Shown: positions 1-8,525, counted from the first letter of the stretch. The stretch: 64,000 nt of DNA from Brucella tritici (GCF_008932295.1 NZ_WBWA01000007.1:1-64000); one strand, 5' to 3'. Made by a program: numbers and translations. Notes: generated by a model not told the origin, from the sequence alone.

Positions 1-265
1 TCTACTCAAATCAAACATCGCTGTCAAACTCTTTCAACCAACTCAAGGGACGAACCTGTCTGCCGCTAGCAGCGTCGCCGCCCTCGTTGTGGCGCCATAT
101 AGACCCCACAAACCAAAACTGTCAACGCAGTTTCGTAAAAAAGAAGGAATTTTCTTTCCACAGCCAATATGGTCCTTTTTAACCAAATTTCAACTGGGAA
201 AAACTGGCGATTCGAACGGTTGCGACGATTCCATGACAGTTACCGTGACAATTGGATGAACGAGC
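1..265. other. non-coding lead-in at window edge
   Basis: I see no supportable gene here. A short hairpin with arms AAACTG and CAGTTT lies at 116-133, just before an A-rich stretch, and could be the tail of a transcription unit that ends left of the window. The stretch just before 266 would carry the promoter and leader of the kinase-like gene. Confidence 0.4.
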
Positions 266-1141
266 ATGAAGCCTATGCCTTATATTCTGGCCGTCGATGG
301 CGGCGGCACCGGATGCCGGGCGCTGCTTGCCGACCGCAATGGTGGCCCCGCAGGCCGGGGCACGGGCGGCCCCGCCAATATCGGCGCGGACCCGGCAACG
401 GCTCTGGATAATATCATGCGCGCGGCGACGCAGGCTGCGCAAGACGCAGGACTGGATGTCTCTATATTGAATGAGACCTGCGCCGTGCTGGGGCTCGCTG
501 GCGCGAACTCGCTTGTCGACAAGGATCGCGTTGAACAGAGCCTGCCCTTCGGCAAGGTGAAGATCGTTTCCGACGCTGTTACCGCCCTGCAAGGTGCTCT
601 CGGCCCGGATGACGGTGCTATCGTCATTCTGGGCACCGGATCGGTCTTCGTTAAAAGAGAACAGGACGCATTCGAAATTGTCGGCGGGCGCGGCTTCATG
701 CTGAGCGATCATGCGGGCGGCGCGCGGCTTGGCCGGGAACTTCTTGAAGAGACGCTGCTTGCTCTGGACGGCATGGCCGACCGTACGGAACTTGCCGATG
801 CCGTGCTGGCACGGTTCGGCGGTGACATGCGCCAGATCATCACCTTCTCGCGCACGGCGACGGCCGCAGACTACGCCACCTTCGCTCCCATCGTCTTCGA
901 CTATGCGCATAAGGGCGATGCGCTCGGCCTTTCGATCCTGCGCCGCGCCTGCTCTTATATTGCCCGTGGTCTGGACCGGCTCGGCATTGAAACGCTTGGC
1001 CGGTTCAGTCTGACGGGAGGCCTTGCACCATCCTATGCAGCGCTGCCATTTCTGCCGCATCGGGAACTCTTTCGGCCCGCGCTTGGCGACGCGTTGCAAG
1101 GAGCATTGTCGCTTGCATTGTTGGTGAATGGACAGAAATAG
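266..1141 (+). CDS. BadF/BadG-type ATPase, N-acetylglucosamine-kinase-like sugar kinase
   Basis: This 291-residue protein has the actin/hsp70-like sugar-kinase fold signature. The N-terminal phosphate-1 motif LAVDGGGTGCRALL is at about residues 8-21, and a second phosphate motif, ILGTGSVF, is at about residue 130. The stretch FSLTGGLAPSY near the C-terminus fits the adenosine-binding motif. The family (BadF/BadG/BcrA/BcrD) includes bacterial GlcNAc kinases that phosphorylate amino sugars released in peptidoglycan recycling, so a cytoplasmic amino-sugar kinase role is the best guess. An in-frame ATG three codons later (275) is an equally good start. No sugar-uptake or nagA-type gene lies next to it, so the substrate cannot be fixed from context. 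Confidence 0.75.
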   Translation: MKPMPYILAVDGGGTGCRALLADRNGGPAGRGTGGPANIGADPATALDNIMRAATQAAQDAGLDVSILNETCAVLGLAGANSLVDKDRVEQSLPFGKVKIVSDAVTALQGALGPDDGAIVILGTGSVFVKREQDAFEIVGGRGFMLSDHAGGARLGRELLEETLLALDGMADRTELADAVLARFGGDMRQIITFSRTATAADYATFAPIVFDYAHKGDALGLSILRRACSYIARGLDRLGIETLGRFSLTGGLAPSYAALPFLPHRELFRPALGDALQGALSLALLVNGQK

Positions 1142-1190
1142 CCGCTGGAGTGTCGTACGTCCTTACGGATGCTCCACACTATAGAAGTCA

Positions 1191-1236
1191 CGCATCCTGC
1201 ATGCTGAAAAGCGATTCCGATTTTCGGGCCGATGCA
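1191..1236. repeat. dispersed palindromic A-type repeat
   Basis: A 46-bp imperfect palindrome flanked by GCATC and GATGC, with the core CTGAAAAGCGATTCCGATTT. It closely resembles the element at 7576-7619 and belongs to the wider repeat family described in the findings. Confidence 0.6.
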
Positions 1237-1370
1237 ATAGCGGCAAAAAGACTTGTCGCAGCCGAGTTTACCCCCTAACTTCTTATATACAGGCACTTAC
1301 GGATATTCGGCCTGATCTTGCGAAACGGTGCCGGTTCACACTGGCGGCGTGTGTGGTGTATTCTTTTCAT

Positions 1371-1413
1371 GCATTTCCGGACGGAAACCGGTTTCCGTTC
1401 CCAGAGGAAATGC
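1371..1413. repeat. dispersed palindromic repeat ahead of the Rrf2 gene
   Basis: A perfect 18-bp palindrome, ACGGAAACCGGTTTCCGT (1381-1398), is nested inside outer arms GCATTTCC (1371-1378) and GGAAATGC (1406-1413). It sits directly in front of the Rrf2 start codon and looks like an operator. The outer arms and the core match the A-type repeats elsewhere in the window, so I call it a repeat that may also affect expression. Confidence 0.6.
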
Positions 1414-1427
1414 CCCACAGGGGTGGC

Positions 1428-1859
1428 ATGCTGACTAAAAAAGGCAAATATGGCCTGAAAGCCATGGTGCATCTGGCGGGCGTTACAGATGGACAACTGG
1501 TTTCGGCCAGCGAAATCGCCGAAAAGCACCATATACCGCGCAAGTTTCTCGACAATATTTTCACCGAGCTTCGCAATGCCGGATTCGTCCTGAGCCGCAA
1601 GGGCAAGGGCGGCGGCTTCTGCCTTGCCCGTCCGGCCAACGAAATCGCCATCGGCAACATCATCCGCGCACTCGACGGCGCACTTGCCCCCATCGCCTGC
1701 GCCAGCAAGACAGACTATCGCCCGTGTGACGATTGCGATGAGGACGAATGCGAGGTGCGCCATATGATGCTGGATGTGCGCGAAGCCATCGCCAGCGTTC
1801 TGGATCACCGGACGCTCGCCGACAGCAAGGCCATGGATATAGCCTCACTGTCTGAATAG
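1428..1859 (+). CDS. Rrf2 family transcriptional regulator
   Basis: A 143-residue winged-helix regulator of the Rrf2 (IscR/NsrR/RirA) family. The N-terminus MLTKKGKYGLKAMVHLA is typical of the family, and the recognition-helix region reads IPRKFLDNIFTELRNAGFV. It is followed by the RKGKGGGFCLARP wing. A cysteine cluster (C-x8-C-x2-C-x5-C) at about residues 86-105 could hold an Fe-S cluster, as in other members that sense iron, NO or redox state. I chose the ATG at 1428 because it begins the conserved domain; an upstream in-frame start at 1353 would run through a repeat. It converges on the CobW-family gene with only 3 bp between them. Confidence 0.85.
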   Translation: MLTKKGKYGLKAMVHLAGVTDGQLVSASEIAEKHHIPRKFLDNIFTELRNAGFVLSRKGKGGGFCLARPANEIAIGNIIRALDGALAPIACASKTDYRPCDDCDEDECEVRHMMLDVREAIASVLDHRTLADSKAMDIASLSE

Positions 1860-1862
1860 GCC

Positions 1863-3065
1863 TCAGGCGGCTGCCGACCAGTTCGGGAACGGATCATTCA
1901 GCCCCGACCAGCGCTCCGGCACGAAGTCTTCTTCCTCAAGGAGACATTGATCCAGTTCATCGACGAGCGCATCTTCCTGCATCGGATCGACACCGATGAA
2001 CACAATCTCCTGACGCCGATCACCCCATATTTTATGGAAGTACGGTTCCATGGCGCGCTGCCATTCGGGTTCTGCCGGCCAGTATTGCCTGGGCACGGAT
2101 GACCACCAGCGCCCTCTTTTTCCGGTGCGCACCAACGCGCCCGCCTGACTGATTTCACCGACAAAATCCGGGCGGGTGGCAAGCCAGAAGAAGCCCTTTG
2201 CCCGCACGACGCCCGGCCAGCCCTTATCGATGAAGGACTGGAACCGTTCGGGATCAAAAGGACGCCGCGCGCGATAGACAAAGGAGCGAACGCCATATTC
2301 CTCGGTCTCGGGCGTATGCGAGGCAAAGCCATGCAGCTCCTTGTACCAGAGCGGATGCTCATGCGCCTTGTTGAAGTCGAAGAGCTTCGTGTCCAGTATG
2401 GCGTCAAGCGTCACTTCGCCGAAATCGACCTCCTCGATGCGGGCATCGGGATTGAGCGAGCGGATGACTTTGTGCGCCAGATCACGCTCCTCTTTTGAAG
2501 CGATCGATATCTTGTTCAGCACGACGACATCGGCGAACTCGATCTGTTCAACCAGAAGATCGACAAGCGTGCGCTCGTCATCTTCGCCAAGGGATTCGCC
2601 GCGATCGCGCAGAAAATCGCTCGACGCATAGTCCTTCAGCAGATTGGCGGCATCCACAACCGTCACCATCGTATCGAGCCTGGCGACATCTGAAAGACTG
2701 TTGCCCTTCTCGTCGCGAAACTCGAACGTGGCGGCAACCGGCAACGGCTCGGCTATGCCGGTCGATTCGATCAGCAGATAATCGAATCGCCCCTGCGCTG
2801 CCAGTTGTGAAACCTCTTTCAGGAGATCATCGCGCAATGTGCAGCAGATGCAGCCATTGGTCATTTCAACCAGCTGTTCATCCGTGCGGGAGAGATTGGC
2901 GCCGCCCTCACGAACGAGGGCGGCATCTATATTCACTTCACTCATATCATTGACGATCACCGCGACCCGGCGGTTCTCGCGATTATTGAGCACGTGATTG
3001 AGCAGTGTCGTCTTCCCGGCCCCGAGAAAACCGGACAAGACCGTAACGGGCAGTCTCTTTCTCAT
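1863..3065 (-). CDS. COG0523/CobW-family GTPase, putative zinc metallochaperone
   Basis: A 400-residue G3E P-loop GTPase. It has Walker [10 protein letters not shown] at about residues 13-21, the metal-binding motif GCICC (CxCC) at about 70-75, [10 protein letters not shown] (Walker B region) and a VVLNK guanine-specificity motif. A CobW C-terminal domain follows. COG0523 proteins under Zur control (ZigA/ZagA/YciC type) deliver zinc to client enzymes during zinc starvation, and the context here supports that role. The start at 3065 has GAGGA/GGAG upstream; an in-frame start at 3098 would overlap the preceding gene. It is probably cotranscribed with the DUF4198 gene from a promoter carrying a Zur-box-like dyad. 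Confidence 0.85.
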   Translation of the reverse strand: MRKRLPVTVLSGFLGAGKTTLLNHVLNNRENRRVAVIVNDMSEVNIDAALVREGGANLSRTDEQLVEMTNGCICCTLRDDLLKEVSQLAAQGRFDYLLIESTGIAEPLPVAATFEFRDEKGNSLSDVARLDTMVTVVDAANLLKDYASSDFLRDRGESLGEDDERTLVDLLVEQIEFADVVVLNKISIASKEERDLAHKVIRSLNPDARIEEVDFGEVTLDAILDTKLFDFNKAHEHPLWYKELHGFASHTPETEEYGVRSFVYRARRPFDPERFQSFIDKGWPGVVRAKGFFWLATRPDFVGEISQAGALVRTGKRGRWWSSVPRQYWPAEPEWQRAMEPYFHKIWGDRRQEIVFIGVDPMQEDALVDELDQCLLEEEDFVPERWSGLNDPFPNWSAAA

Positions 3066-3094
3066 GACTCCGTTCCTCATCAAACTGGGTAGGA

Positions 3095-3829
3095 TCAATC
3101 GTGATGGTGGTGATCGAGGTTGAAGGTCAGCGTGGTAAAATAGCTGAGCTTGTCCGCTTCCTTTGAATCAGACAGCGGCCTGGAATAGCCCGCCCCAACG
3201 ACATTGAGGCCTGCATTGCGGATATTGATTCTGGCGATGCCTTCCGCGTCGGTTTTCACCGGTGCCGCATGGCTGTCATTGACATAATCTGCCGTAACCT
3301 CGACGCCTTCGACCGGCTTTCCGTCAAACAGAACCTGCACGGGAAGCTCATTGCCTGCCTGCAATATTGTCGGGTCCATCAACGGAACGATTTCGAAGGG
3401 CAAGCCTTGGGCCTCTGGCTTTTTGCGCAGATGATCCAGAATGGCGACAGCAAATTTCTGACTCTGGCTGGACTGTTTTGCGCCCGGCACTTCCGATTTC
3501 GGCTTGTTGACCCACTTGCCGTCCGGGCCCTCGGCCCAGAAGCCATTATCGAACGTGCCGCTGACCACGACTGCGTCCTGGGGCACGCCCAGCAGAGCAT
3601 GATCTTCCTGTCGCCTGATTTCCACGGCGACATCCTTGCCTGTTACATCCTTGGCCGTAGCCGTCTTGAGCTTCTGCGGATCATAGGCCTCGTCGCTTGC
3701 GCCGTGACCGTAAACAACAGCCTGTGTTCCGTGTCGCTCGGCAATCCAGATGCCATGCGCACCCGCAACTGCGGGAGCAAGAAAAGTTAAAACGGCACCG
3801 GCCTGAAGCGCTTTCACAAAGCTACGCAT
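3095..3829 (-). CDS. DUF4198 domain periplasmic protein of the zinc locus
   Basis: A 244-residue secreted protein. A signal peptide of about 23 residues ([20 protein letters not shown], then VAGA) is followed by mature HGIWIAE and a DUF4198-like beta-sandwich region. It ends in the metal-binding tail DHHHHD. DUF4198 proteins often accompany nickel, cobalt or zinc uptake systems as extra periplasmic components. It lies 30 bp upstream of the CobW-type GTPase and behind a Zur-box-like dyad, so a role in periplasmic zinc handling is likely. The exact function is unknown. Confidence 0.75.
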   Translation of the reverse strand: MRSFVKALQAGAVLTFLAPAVAGAHGIWIAERHGTQAVVYGHGASDEAYDPQKLKTATAKDVTGKDVAVEIRRQEDHALLGVPQDAVVVSGTFDNGFWAEGPDGKWVNKPKSEVPGAKQSSQSQKFAVAILDHLRKKPEAQGLPFEIVPLMDPTILQAGNELPVQVLFDGKPVEGVEVTADYVNDSHAAPVKTDAEGIARINIRNAGLNVVGAGYSRPLSDSKEADKLSYFTTLTFNLDHHHHD

Positions 3830-3839
3830 TCTCTTCTCC

Positions 3840-3859
3840 TTAATGTTATATCATTACAA
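3840..3859. promoter_or_regulatory. Zur-box-like dyad upstream of the DUF4198-CobW operon
   Basis: The 20-bp sequence TTAATGTTATATCATTACAA is an imperfect inverted repeat (AATG-TATA-CATT pattern) of the type bound by alphaproteobacterial Zur. It lies immediately upstream of the minus-strand start at 3829, and zur itself is encoded 3 kb away. Binding is inferred. Confidence 0.6.
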
Positions 3860-3870
3860 TTCTGGCGGTG

Positions 3871-3892
3871 AAAATAGGCGGCCGGAGCCGCC
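3871..3892 (-). terminator. rho-independent terminator candidate for znuA
   Basis: The arms GGCGGC (3877-3882) and GCCGCC (3887-3892) form a GC-rich hairpin. Read on the minus strand it is followed by the T-rich tail TATTTT. It lies about 180 bp downstream of the znuA stop. Confidence 0.5.
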
Positions 3893-4074
3893 CTTGAGTG
3901 TGTGGAAATGAAAGTTTCGATCTGCGTCAATCAGATCGTTTCGAACTCAGCAGTGCCGGACTGCCCGTAAGTTAAAGCAGGGTACAGCCCGGCACATTTG
4001 CAGCCGCCTTCTGAATGCGCGGACATTCAGCAAATCGGCAGCAAATCGGCAGCAAAGGGAAGCGGCTGCGGCTG

Positions 4075-5115
4075 TTATTTCGAAAGACAGCCCTTCAAAG
4101 AATCCGCCAGATTGCGGATGAGCTGCGGATAGAGATCCGGACCATCCTTCAATTCTGCCCCCAAAGGATCGAGAACACCGGTCTTGGCATCCGTGCCGTC
4201 GATAACGGTTTTCACCAGCTTCGGCTCGAACTGCGGTTCGGAGAACACGCAGGTTGCGCCAAGCGATTTGATCTTCTCGTGAATTTCCTTGATGCGCGCA
4301 GCGCCCGGCGCCTTTTCCGGGCTGACCGTGATCGACCCAGCCGCCTTCACACTGAAACGATTTTCGAAATACTGGTAGGCATCATGGAAGACGATAAACG
4401 GCTTGTCCTTTACCGGCTCCAGTTCGCTGGCGACGTCCTTGGTCAGCGCATCGAGCTTCTCACCATAATCCTTGGCGTTCTTTTCATATTGCGCTGCATG
4501 TTCGGGGTCGCTTTCGCTCAGCGTCCTGGCGATATCCGCCGCCAGAACCTTGCCATTTTGCGGGTCGAGCCAGAAATGCAGATCATATTCACCGTGACCA
4601 TGGTGATGCTCATGCCCACCTTCCGAAGCTTCGGCGGCATGATCGTGCCCCTTGTCGGCATTGTCGGCATCCTTCTTGTCATTGTGAGCATGGTCATGAC
4701 CTTCGGCGCCGTGGTCGTGACCTTCATGGCCATGGTCATGCGCTTCGAACGGGCCGCCTTCACGGAACTTCAGCTTGGTCAGGCCATCTGCCTCGCCAAG
4801 CGCGACAACCTTTGCGCCATCGCCAAGCGTATCGATGGGCTTGTCGAGGAAGGTTTCCATCGACGGGCCGGCCCAGAAAATCACCTTGGCGTGCTCGATT
4901 GCTTCGGCATCGGACGGTTTCAGGCTATAGACATGCTCCGAACCCGCCCCCTGAACGATCAGTTTCGGCTCGCCCACGCCCTGCATGACGGCGGAAACGA
5001 TGGAATGGAGCGGCTTGATCGATACCACGACGCCGTCGCGTTCTGCGGCAAGTGAGACATTTGCCGTACCAGCCAGAAATGCTGAGGCGAGGAGGAGGGA
5101 GCGGAGATGTTTCAT
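4075..5115 (-). CDS. znuA: zinc ABC transporter, periplasmic binding protein ZnuA
   Basis: A 346-residue cluster A-I metal-binding protein. It has an N-terminal signal peptide (MKHLRSLLLASAFLAGTANV), the motif VVVSIKPLHSIVSAVMQGVG, and a very acidic histidine-rich loop at about residues 120-175 with many HDH and HEHHHGH stretches, typical of zinc-specific members. Downstream, DLHFWLDPQNG and FHDAYQYF carry further zinc-ligand histidines, and a disulfide-type cysteine pair (CVFSEPQF / KGC) is present. It delivers Zn2+ to ZnuB/ZnuC and is transcribed divergently from znuC. The intergenic region contains a Zur-box-like palindrome. Confidence 0.95.
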   Translation of the reverse strand: MKHLRSLLLASAFLAGTANVSLAAERDGVVVSIKPLHSIVSAVMQGVGEPKLIVQGAGSEHVYSLKPSDAEAIEHAKVIFWAGPSMETFLDKPIDTLGDGAKVVALGEADGLTKLKFREGGPFEAHDHGHEGHDHGAEGHDHAHNDKKDADNADKGHDHAAEASEGGHEHHHGHGEYDLHFWLDPQNGKVLAADIARTLSESDPEHAAQYEKNAKDYGEKLDALTKDVASELEPVKDKPFIVFHDAYQYFENRFSVKAAGSITVSPEKAPGAARIKEIHEKIKSLGATCVFSEPQFEPKLVKTVIDGTDAKTGVLDPLGAELKDGPDLYPQLIRNLADSLKGCLSK

Positions 5116-5184
5116 AGTCTCTCTCTTGTACGATTGGGGAAGGGCACCATATTCAAGTGATATGTTATTTTATTACGTCAGTTG

Positions 5185-5199
5185 CGTTATGCTATAACG
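5185..5199. promoter_or_regulatory. Zur-box-like palindrome between znuA and znuC
   Basis: CGTTATGCTATAACG is a palindrome with 6-bp arms in the middle of the divergent znuA/znuC intergenic region. A related, weaker TTAT-rich motif lies next to it at about 5158-5178. Zinc-dependent repression of both units by Zur is the natural inference. Confidence 0.6.
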
Positions 5200-5298
5200 T
5201 CTGCCATAAGGTGAGGCAACCCCCATTTTGGAAAAATCACAGCGGCGGATGATCCGTGTGTGGGACAAGAACATACAGGCAGTGAAAGCCCCGAACAG

Positions 5299-6186
5299 AT
5301 GAGCAGGAAGACCGCCCTCCCCGCCGAAAAGGCGCGGGAAACATTGATCGAACTGAAAGATGCCGGCGTCTATCGCGACGGGCGCTGGCTTGTGCGCAAT
5401 GTCGGCCTTGGTGTCGAGCGCGGGGAAATCGTCACCCTGATCGGTCCGAATGGCGCAGGCAAGAGCACTGCCGCCAAGATGGCGCTGCGCATCCTGAAGC
5501 CCGACGAAGGAAGCGTGATCCACGCGCCGGGCCTGCGCATCGGCTATGTGCCGCAAAAGATCAATATCGACCGTACGCTGCCACTTTCGGTCGAGCGCCT
5601 GATGACTCTGACGGGGTCTCTCTCACGCCAGGATATTGAGACGGCGCTGGAAGTGGTGGGTATCCCGCATCTTGCAAAGGCGGAGATCGCCAACCTTTCG
5701 GGTGGCGAGTTCCAGCGGGCGCTGATGGCGCGGGCACTTGCCCGCAAGCCGGACCTCATGGTGCTGGATGAACCGGTGCAAGGCGTCGATTTCTCCGGCG
5801 AAGCGGCGTTGTACGAACTGATTGCGAAACTGCGCGACGATACAGGCTGCGGCGTGCTTTTGATCTCGCATGACCTGCATCTGGTCATGGCGGCGACCGA
5901 CCGCGTGATCTGCCTCAACGGGCATGTTTGCTGCAGCGGGACGCCGCGCGACGTAACGGCAAGCCCTGAATATATGCGGCTGTTCGGCAGCCGGGCTGTC
6001 GGGCCGCTTGCCGTTTATGAGCATCACCACGATCACACGCATCTGCCCGACGGGCGCGTGCTTCATGCCGACGGTTCGGTGACGGAACACTGCCATGCCG
6101 ATGATGGCCATCATCATGAGCATGGGCATGCACACGGACATGACCACGAACATCATCATCACGAAGGGAGCGCGCCGCGTGCTTGA
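5299..6186 (+). CDS. znuC: zinc ABC transporter, ATP-binding protein ZnuC
   Basis: A 295-residue ABC ATPase with Walker A GPNGAGKS, ABC signature NLSGGEFQRALMARAL, Walker B DLMVLDEP and an H-loop LLISHDLH. It has an unusual histidine-rich C-terminal tail of about 50 residues (HHDHTH, HHHEHGHAHGHDHEHHHH) beyond the ABC domain, common in rhizobial ZnuC proteins. It energises zinc uptake through ZnuB. Its end overlaps znuB. The start is uncertain: the ATG at 5299 is preferred, and a GTG at 5260 would add 13 residues without a better ribosome-binding site. Confidence 0.93.
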   Translation: MSRKTALPAEKARETLIELKDAGVYRDGRWLVRNVGLGVERGEIVTLIGPNGAGKSTAAKMALRILKPDEGSVIHAPGLRIGYVPQKINIDRTLPLSVERLMTLTGSLSRQDIETALEVVGIPHLAKAEIANLSGGEFQRALMARALARKPDLMVLDEPVQGVDFSGEAALYELIAKLRDDTGCGVLLISHDLHLVMAATDRVICLNGHVCCSGTPRDVTASPEYMRLFGSRAVGPLAVYEHHHDHTHLPDGRVLHADGSVTEHCHADDGHHHEHGHAHGHDHEHHHHEGSAPRA

Positions 6187-7000
6187 CGATTTCTTCACCC
6201 GCGCCATCATCGCCGGTGTCGGACTGGCGCTCACCACCGGTCCGCTCGGCTGCTTCATCGTCTGGCGGCGCATGGCCTATTTCGGCGACACCATGGCCCA
6301 TTCCGCCCTGCTCGGCGTGGCGCTGGCGCTTGTTTTCGACATCAATCTGATGATTGGCGTCTTCGCGGTTGCGGTGGCCATTTCAGCCATTCTGCTGCTT
6401 TTGCAGCGTCGGCATACATTGTCGGCGGATTCGCTCCTCGGCATCCTGTCCCATGCCACGCTGTCGCTTGGCCTCGTCCTCGTCGCCTTCATGACATGGG
6501 TGCGTGTTGACCTGCTGTCGTTCCTGTTCGGCGATATTCTTGCCGTCTCGCGAATGGATATCGCCTTCATCTATGGCGGCGGAATATTTGTGCTGGCGAT
6601 TCTGGCCTGGCTGTGGCGACCTTTTCTTGCCGCCACCGTCAGCGAGGATATTGCGCGCGCCGAAGGCATGAACCCGGCCCTGTCACGCATTGTTTTCATG
6701 CTGCTTCTGGCCATCGTCATCGCCATTGCGATGAAGATTGTCGGAATTCTATTGATAACCTCGCTGCTCATCATTCCGGCAGCGACGGCACGCCGCTTTT
6801 CCTCCACGCCCGAGCAGATGGCCATTCTGGCCTCATTGATCGGGGCCGCGGGGGTTATCGGCGGGCTTTATGGTTCCATTCATTTCGACACGCCATCCGG
6901 CCCTTCCATCGTGGTCGCGGCTCTTGCCATTTTCATTTTGAGCCTGCTACCCCTACATAAGAGGGAACAGGCATCACCGAAACGGATCGCTGGACAATGA
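6179..7000 (+). CDS. znuB: zinc ABC transporter, permease ZnuB
   Basis: A 273-residue ABC-3 family integral membrane permease. It begins LDDFFTRAIIAGVGLAL and carries the conserved WRRMAYFGDTMAHSALLGVAL segment and about eight hydrophobic helices. I chose the GTG at 6179 because it follows AAGGGAG at good spacing and matches the family N-terminus; in-frame ATGs from 6095 would translate part of the znuC histidine tail in another frame. It overlaps znuC by 8 bp and zur by 4 bp, indicating a translationally coupled znuC-znuB-zur operon. Confidence 0.93.
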   Translation: MLDDFFTRAIIAGVGLALTTGPLGCFIVWRRMAYFGDTMAHSALLGVALALVFDINLMIGVFAVAVAISAILLLLQRRHTLSADSLLGILSHATLSLGLVLVAFMTWVRVDLLSFLFGDILAVSRMDIAFIYGGGIFVLAILAWLWRPFLAATVSEDIARAEGMNPALSRIVFMLLLAIVIAIAMKIVGILLITSLLIIPAATARRFSSTPEQMAILASLIGAAGVIGGLYGSIHFDTPSGPSIVVAALAIFILSLLPLHKREQASPKRIAGQ

Positions 7001-7413
7001 GCACGCATCACCATCATCACGCCCCGCAGGACCTGACCCGCAATCAGACACTGGTTTTCGACGTCTTGTCCAAGGCAGAAGGGCCGCTCAGCGCCTATAC
7101 GATCCTCGACCAGTTGCGAGACGACGGTTTCCGCGCGCCGCTGCAGGTCTATCGCGCACTGGAAAAGCTGCTCGATTACGGGATGATCCATCGCCTCGAA
7201 AGCCTCAATGCCTTCGTTGCCTGCGCGCATCCGCAATGCCATCAGCAGGGTCTGGTGGCTTTCGCGATTTGCGAGAAATGCGGTCAGGTGACGGAATTCT
7301 CCGACGCGGCCATCGAGAATCTCGTCAGCGCATGGAGCCTTCAGAACGGTTTCAAGTCGCGCAAGACGACACTGGAGCTGCGCGGCCTCTGCGAAGCCTG
7401 TGGAGACCATTGA
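6997..7413 (+). CDS. zur: zinc uptake regulator Zur (Fur family)
   Basis: A 138-residue Fur-family regulator with an N-terminal winged helix (DQLRDDGFRAPLQVYRALEKL) and a C-terminal dimerisation domain. That domain has structural-zinc cysteine pairs (CEKCGQVTEF and CEAC) and the ACAHPQCHQQ segment. It also has a natural N-terminal histidine run (MSTHHHHH) that may bind metal. Zur bound to zinc represses zinc uptake genes, and here it closes the operon that it presumably represses (ATGA overlap with znuB), giving autoregulation. A perfect palindromic repeat directly after its stop may end the transcript. Confidence 0.93.
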   Translation: MSTHHHHHAPQDLTRNQTLVFDVLSKAEGPLSAYTILDQLRDDGFRAPLQVYRALEKLLDYGMIHRLESLNAFVACAHPQCHQQGLVAFAICEKCGQVTEFSDAAIENLVSAWSLQNGFKSRKTTLELRGLCEACGDH

Positions 7414-7414
7414 A

Positions 7415-7455
7415 GCATTTCCAGCAAAAGTGTGAAACGGTTTTGCTGGAAATGC
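7415..7455. repeat. A-type palindromic repeat, possible terminator of znuCB-zur
   Basis: Perfect 15-bp arms, GCATTTCCAGCAAAA (7415-7429) and TTTTGCTGGAAATGC (7441-7455), enclose an 11-base loop and start two bases after the zur stop. The hairpin could stop or stabilise the operon transcript. There is no strong T-run after it. Confidence 0.7.
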
Positions 7456-7575
7456 GGAAAAAGATCATACTCAAACTGATACGAACCTGTTCAAGGTAAC
7501 CATGTCCGAAGGTTCCCGGTTTAAAAAGTAACGCATCCGCAATCGAAACCTGCTAGATTAGTCTAGGGAAACTGC

Positions 7576-7619
7576 GCATCGTGCGTTCTGAAAATCGCTT
7601 CCGATTTTCAGGCTGATGC
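7576..7619. repeat. dispersed palindromic A-type repeat
   Basis: An imperfect palindrome flanked by GCATC and GATGC with the core CTGAAAATCGCTTCCGATTT. It is a near copy of the element at 1191-1236 and sits in the leader of the PilZ gene. Confidence 0.6.
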
Positions 7620-7647
7620 CGTGGGGAATAGCAGGTAAGATTTCGAT

Positions 7648-7983
7648 ATGGCACGGGTTAAGCCATCGCATGAACGTCGCAGGGAAGAGAGACAGCGTAC
7701 AAGGCTGCGCTCCGGAAAGATTGTGGGCCTCGACGGACGGTTTATCATCGAATGCCAGTTCAGCGATATAGCACCACATGGCGCCAAGCTGAGAACTGTC
7801 GAAGTTCCCACGCTGCCCGAACGCTTCTGGTTGTTTGACGATTATTATGGGCGCGCGCTTCTGGCCCGGACTGCCTGGCGCAATGGCCGTGAACTGGGTG
7901 TGGAGCTTGTATCTGACCCGGCAGTCGCACCGCTGGACGAAGAGCGCCTCGCCCAGCTTGCAGGAAAATATTATTCGCTGTGA
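7648..7983 (+). CDS. PilZ domain protein
   Basis: A small 111-residue protein that is almost entirely a PilZ domain. It has the RRREERQR stretch carrying the RxxxR motif at about residues 10-17, then CQFSDIAPHGAKL, which occupies the second (D/N)xSxxG motif position. In that motif serine is replaced by alanine (DIAPHG). PilZ domains bind cyclic di-GMP and can brake flagellar motors or control polysaccharide export. It sits at the edge of the flagellar locus and its 3' end overlaps the neighbouring minus-strand gene by 13 bp. Binding to c-di-GMP cannot be assumed given the altered motif. Confidence 0.75.
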   Translation: MARVKPSHERRREERQRTRLRSGKIVGLDGRFIIECQFSDIAPHGAKLRTVEVPTLPERFWLFDDYYGRALLARTAWRNGRELGVELVSDPAVAPLDEERLAQLAGKYYSL

Positions 7984-8525
7984 CTGACAGGCTCTGCGTT
8001 TGCCTGCTTCTCCGGCTCATGTTTGGCCGGTGCCGTCGGTGTCGGCGTGCCACGCATGTTCATGGCACGGATTTCTTCCGCTGAAATATAGTTGAACTGC
8101 TCGACCAGAAGATCCTTGATGACCGGCTCGGGGAACCGTGCATTGAGATCGGTGATGATCGAGGCGCGAACATCCTCAAAACTCACCTTCTCGACCTCTT
8201 TCGTATCCGAATAGCTGCCATAGAACTTGCGGAAGATTTCATCGCTGATGAAGAATTCGAGCGGCACGGTCAGCTTCTTGCGAATGTTCGAATCGACCGT
8301 GTAAACGAGCTGCGTCACCACATAACCGGCGACGCCACCATTCGAGATGATCGGCACGCTCATCACATCCGTCTTGACGTAATCCACGCCCCCAAAATTT
8401 TCGGCAAATCCGCCGGTTGCGGCCTGCGCCCCATCCGAAGATGAGGCATTCTGGCGAACCGCCATGAAAAGCGAGCCGAAAGCAACGGCGCAGATCCACA
8501 GACCGATGGCAATGATGCGGATCAT
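7971..8525 (-). CDS. membrane-anchored protein of the flagellar cluster, unknown function
   Basis: A 184-residue protein with one N-terminal transmembrane helix (RIIAIGLWICAVAFGSLFMAV) and a periplasmic part with many acidic and aromatic residues. Its topology recalls FliL (single TM plus a periplasmic domain contacting the stator), but I see no FliL signature and do not assign that function. It overlaps the FlgN-like gene by 4 bp, so it is the last gene of a minus-strand flagellar unit. The C-terminus (PTPTAPAKHEPEKQAN) is proline-rich and likely disordered. Confidence 0.6.
   Translation of the reverse strand: MIRIIAIGLWICAVAFGSLFMAVRQNASSSDGAQAATGGFAENFGGVDYVKTDVMSVPIISNGGVAGYVVTQLVYTVDSNIRKKLTVPLEFFISDEIFRKFYGSYSDTKEVEKVSFEDVRASIITDLNARFPEPVIKDLLVEQFNYISAEEIRAMNMRGTPTPTAPAKHEPEKQANAEPVSHSE

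Noticed and set aside
1381-1398. Perfect 18-bp palindrome as an autoregulatory operator of the Rrf2 gene
   Set aside because: Its outer arms and core match the dispersed A-type repeats found at many unrelated sites, so a repeat copy is the simpler explanation.
6121-6170. Histidine runs in ZnuC and Zur as engineered tags or vector sequence
   Set aside because: They are mixed His/Asp/Gly/Glu stretches typical of natural zinc proteins and lie in an otherwise normal chromosomal operon.
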